Positions 61,351-64,000 of a DNA stretch of 64,000 nt are shown in pieces. This stretch comes from an uncultured Bacteroidales bacterium. GTDB lineage: Bacteria > Bacteroidota > Bacteroidia > Bacteroidales > Muribaculaceae. The stretch lies in NCBI GenBank assembly GCA_902787185.1, contig CADAFP010000004.1:1-64000 (forward strand), in the 5' to 3' direction. How positions within the stretch are numbered: the stretch's first letter is position 1; every line of letters starts with the position of its first letter. Position numbers and translations under genes: made by a program. The notes below the pieces were generated by a model. The model did not search any database, was not told the DNA's origin, and saw only the letters and a list, made by a program, of their open reading frames with translations.

Positions 61351-62901
61351 TCATTTTTTTGTAACGATATTGCGTTTGAGCAGGATATCGACAGGCTGAG
61401 GCTGCACGGGCTGATGGGGAACAATAAGTTCATTCTGGCTATACATCAGGTAGCGTTCCCAGCGCTTGTCGCCTAAACCCGCATCGGTGAAGTCATAGCG
61501 GTGGTATCCGAGTTCCTCCAGCATGTGGATCATCGGGTAATCGTTGAACCGCAGGAACACCACATCGGCTTGAAAGCGCATGACTGCATCGACCTGCTCT
61601 TTGACCATTTCGGGGGAATGCCCCTCTTGCAGACTCCAATACTTGCAGGCCGGCAACCCCATTACCGGAACGCTCTCGCCATGGTCATGGCAGTTGAGGT
61701 AAAGCACGCGGGGCTTCTCATATTGGCTCATCAGCATCGGGTAATAGTACCAGGTGGCATTGTCAGGGTTTTCAGCAGTAAACAGTGAGTTGCGGTCGGT
61801 GGTGAGAAAGAGTCCTGCAAGGACTGCGACGGTTGCAATCGCGACTGCCATTCCGTTTCGCAGCCATTGTCCAGCCGAACGCATGATAATACCTGCTGCC
61901 AGAACGGTGAATAGCGCTAAAACATTGTAGTAGATGCGGTCGGTGCCATTGAGCGTGATGATGGCCATGAACCAGATGAGTGCCAATGTGATGAACTTCC
62001 ACCCGCTGCGGTGGCTCCTGCCGTAGATGACGATACACAGGATTACTCCAAGGTTGAAGATGAGAACCTGCGCTCCCAAGAAGACCGACATCACGCTGGA
62101 GAATTTGATGCTTTCTCCATGCAGATTGCCGAAAGTGGTCGCTGTGACCAGGAAATACTCCTGGATGCAGGCTCCTAATGCCCCCTGGCAGGCAAGTAAC
62201 ACGATAACAGGCAGCATCGTTGTAATTCCCGCGATAGCACACCATGCCAATGCCTTCCAGACAGGATAGTTGACCCGTCGGGGCATGACGATGCAGCAGT
62301 AGGGGATAAAGACGGCCATCATCAGCGTACAGCTGTACTTGATGAGTAATGTCGCCCCCAGGGAAATACCTAAAATGATGGCGGTCTTGCTGACGAACTC
62401 ACGGCTGTTTTCTCGTGCCACCGTGTAACGTAGGAACTGGTAGAACACAGGCATCATGAAGGCGTAGCAGTAGTCCTCGGCACGCACCTCGGTGTGGGTT
62501 AGGCTACTCAAGAAGAACACAGCCGAGAAGAGCACTGCCATGAATGCGAGGCGACGGTCTTTGACAAACAGCAGGGCGCATCGATAACATTGGTAAAAAA
62601 TGAAGGTATAAAGCAGGCAGGACAGCCAGTAGCAACCGATATAGTCGCGGGGACTCAACAGATGCCCAAGCCCATAAATCAGCCACAGCAGGGGACCCTT
62701 GCTGTCAGCAAAGTCAATATAGGGCGTCAACCCGTGCATCCATGCCTTGCCGCACATGTAGAACCAGATGACATCGTGGTGTTGTGGCAAGTCATACAGG
62801 TAGGAGTCCCAAGACATCAGTAGCAAGGCCAGCACCGTAAAGCATCCGATGCCAATCAGGGCGCGAAGGTCTGGCAGATGTGTGTTGCTCGTCTTAATCA
62901 T
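61351..62901 (-). CDS. Polytopic glycosyltransferase-like membrane protein
   Basis: A 516-residue protein with about ten transmembrane helices and a soluble C-terminal domain (about 385-516). After helix 1 it has an acidic pair and PYIDFADSKGPLLWLIYGLG, the ArnT/PMT-like DxKGP loop of GT-C glycosyltransferases (Glycosyltransferase family 39/83 type). Such enzymes move a sugar from a polyprenyl-phosphate donor onto a lipid or protein on the outer face of the inner membrane. Acceptor unknown. A -7 box TAATTTTG lies at 62937-62944. Confidence 0.75.
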   Translation of the reverse strand: MIKTSNTHLPDLRALIGIGCFTVLALLLMSWDSYLYDLPQHHDVIWFYMCGKAWMHGLTPYIDFADSKGPLLWLIYGLGHLLSPRDYIGCYWLSCLLYTFIFYQCYRCALLFVKDRRLAFMAVLFSAVFFLSSLTHTEVRAEDYCYAFMMPVFYQFLRYTVARENSREFVSKTAIILGISLGATLLIKYSCTLMMAVFIPYCCIVMPRRVNYPVWKALAWCAIAGITTMLPVIVLLACQGALGACIQEYFLVTATTFGNLHGESIKFSSVMSVFLGAQVLIFNLGVILCIVIYGRSHRSGWKFITLALIWFMAIITLNGTDRIYYNVLALFTVLAAGIIMRSAGQWLRNGMAVAIATVAVLAGLFLTTDRNSLFTAENPDNATWYYYPMLMSQYEKPRVLYLNCHDHGESVPVMGLPACKYWSLQEGHSPEMVKEQVDAVMRFQADVVFLRFNDYPMIHMLEELGYHRYDFTDAGLGDKRWERYLMYSQNELIVPHQPVQPQPVDILLKRNIVTKK

Positions 62902-62936
62902 GATGAACGCTGATTCAGTTAAAGCTTATGCGGTTG

Positions 62937-62944
62937 CAAAATTA
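62937..62944 (-). promoter_or_regulatory. -7 box of the membrane glycosyltransferase gene
   Basis: TAATTTTG on the minus strand, 35 bp before the ATG at 62901. Confidence 0.5.
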
Positions 62945-62985
62945 AGCAAAAAAGTGCAAGACGTGGGCCTGTGAATACAAAAAGC

Positions 62986-63013
62986 ACCTGCAGGCCGTGT
63001 GTAGCCTGCAGGT
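62986..63013 (-). terminator. Rho-independent terminator of the C1 peptidase gene
   Basis: Perfect 10-bp arms ACCTGCAGGC / GCCTGCAGGT with an 8-nt loop, followed on the minus strand by GCTTTTTG. Confidence 0.85.
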
Positions 63014-63046
63014 CTTGATAGTTGTGGAGAATAGGTGAAATGGGAA

Positions 63047-64000
63047 TTACTTCTTGATGCCCATCTTCTTAGCGATCTTGGCGGGGATAGCATCCTTGTG
63101 TACGAGGATGTTCAACGTCTTGGCGCGGAAGAAGGCCTCACTGCAATAGAAGAAGCCCTCATACAGTTGGTTGGTGTCCCAGCTGTTCTGTACCTTGAAG
63201 TACTTGTTGCCTTCCTGGTCAACAGCCTTACCCATGATGACCATGCCGTGGTCGTCGGTGGTCTCCTTGTTGTCGAACATCTCCTGGCGCTCTTCGGGGG
63301 TAACCCACTGTTCCTTAACCGGGCCCTTGATGTCCCACAACTCTGCCTCACGGTCGCGGTCGCTGAGCTGTGCCCAACGAGCCATATCGGTACCCTCGGC
63401 ATCGGGAACTTCTTTCTTGACAGGCAGGATGGCATAACCATTGCGCCACTTGAATCCCTTCTCGCTCACGTCCGAACCCCAAGCGATGCTGTAGCCGTTG
63501 TCGATAGCATAGTTGGCAATCTCCAGCAGCTCATCGATGGGCACATTCTGATAGCTGGACCACAACCAGTTGTCGGCCACCTCAAGGATGAAGGGCTGAT
63601 AGTAGGGGTGGTGGGTGAACGATGCAATGGGCACATAGTCGTCCATGTTGAGGCCGAGGCTGGCAGCCCAGGTCTGAGGAGTCCAGGTCTTGCCCTCATA
63701 GACGAAAGTCTCGGGCATCTTGCCCATGTAGCTGTCGAGGATAGCCTGCAGACCTTCCTTCCAAGCGGGGGTGAGCTTGCCGAGGCTATGCTTGTTGATG
63801 GTGCCGACATAGCCGCTCAGCAGTGAGGTCAACTCGCTGGTGCTGAATTTCTTGTCGCCATAGGTCATGCCGGTATAGACCTCGTTGGGAACCATACCGT
63901 AGGTGCGCCAAACGTAGGGCACGTCCTCGCTGGCACCGCCCTCGGCAAAGTTGATTTCGCCATCCATGCGGATGAACTTGATGGCTTTGTCATAGTAGCA
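63047..64000 (-). CDS. C1 family cysteine peptidase, bleomycin hydrolase/aminopeptidase C-like (5' end outside window)
   Basis: The reading frame is open to the window edge, so the start and the N-terminal part with the catalytic Cys lie outside. The visible 317 residues match the C-terminal two thirds of the bleomycin hydrolase (PepC) family: a YGDKKFSTSEL region, the catalytic His in TTDDHGMVIMG and the catalytic Asn in KVQNSWDTN. The family makes hexameric peptidases that trim peptides from the N-terminus. Any signal peptide would also be outside the window. Confidence 0.9.
   Translation of the reverse strand, partial: CYYDKAIKFIRMDGEINFAEGGASEDVPYVWRTYGMVPNEVYTGMTYGDKKFSTSELTSLLSGYVGTINKHSLGKLTPAWKEGLQAILDSYMGKMPETFVYEGKTWTPQTWAASLGLNMDDYVPIASFTHHPYYQPFILEVADNWLWSSYQNVPIDELLEIANYAIDNGYSIAWGSDVSEKGFKWRNGYAILPVKKEVPDAEGTDMARWAQLSDRDREAELWDIKGPVKEQWVTPEERQEMFDNKETTDDHGMVIMGKAVDQEGNKYFKVQNSWDTNQLYEGFFYCSEAFFRAKTLNILVHKDAIPAKIAKKMGIKK

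Overview
The window reads as chromosome of a gut- or rumen-type Bacteroidales bacterium, probably Muribaculaceae or Prevotellaceae. This rests on Bacteroidetes promoter boxes (TAnnTTTG, in the best cases with TTTG or TTG 19-20 bp upstream), the near absence of Shine-Dalgarno sequences, a gldH lipoprotein next to a ricT-like gene, BspA-like surface proteins, one type IX-secretion-like C-terminal tail, and eight secreted proteins ending in tandem dockerin-like calcium-binding repeats. The family-level placement is inference. No rRNA, tRNA, CRISPR array or intact insertion sequence was seen.

Layout. 1-1190: mobile-element scar with 13-bp direct repeats, a tyrosine recombinase lacking its catalytic half, a small secreted orphan and the 3' end of a sulfatase-modifying-factor-like gene. 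1454-6213: housekeeping block (coiled-coil protein, zapA, rny, ricT-like, gldH, gtrA-like). 6215-15343: the most unusual part, with a small putative regulator, an overlapping membrane Ser/Thr kinase, a structured RNA gene of 6S-like shape, a leader with competing hairpins, then seven co-directional genes of which six carry zinc ribbons and five share the same N-terminal ribbon. 15532-23390: secreted proteins on the minus strand, including a 1321-aa amidase with two near-identical halves and a GH20 hexosaminidase. 23752-28020: glycogen synthase and alpha-glucan phosphorylase. 28113-33406: a DUF285 surface protein, an S1-type RNA-binding protein, a DUF3298 lipoprotein, rsmG and a metallo-beta-lactamase-fold hydrolase lying between two MITE-like palindromic elements. 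33587-39730: a minus-strand run ECF sigma, anti-sigma, small secreted protein, outer-membrane-like protein, TraB/GumN protein and M16 peptidase. 39873-49342: envelope proteins, rlmH, nadC, DAHP synthase-chorismate mutase, an SDR, a C10 peptidase and gpmI. 49432-64000: two S8 peptidases, GH53 galactanase, holA, two BspA-like LRR proteins, ridA, a polytopic glycosyltransferase-like protein and the 3' part of a C1 (bleomycin-hydrolase-like) peptidase cut by the window edge.

How it fits together. Much of the window is an export programme: peptidases, glycosidases and leucine-rich or DUF285 adhesins with a common dockerin-like tail, plus envelope homeostasis functions (ECF operon, kinase and zinc-ribbon cluster). 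A second theme is intergenic repeats: arrays with a 7-bp period, two sharing one 18-bp palindrome in opposite orientation, several lying flush against start or stop codons, and the MITE-like pair. The best candidates for undescribed biology are the kinase and zinc-ribbon locus with its RNA and leader, and the heptamer repeat family.
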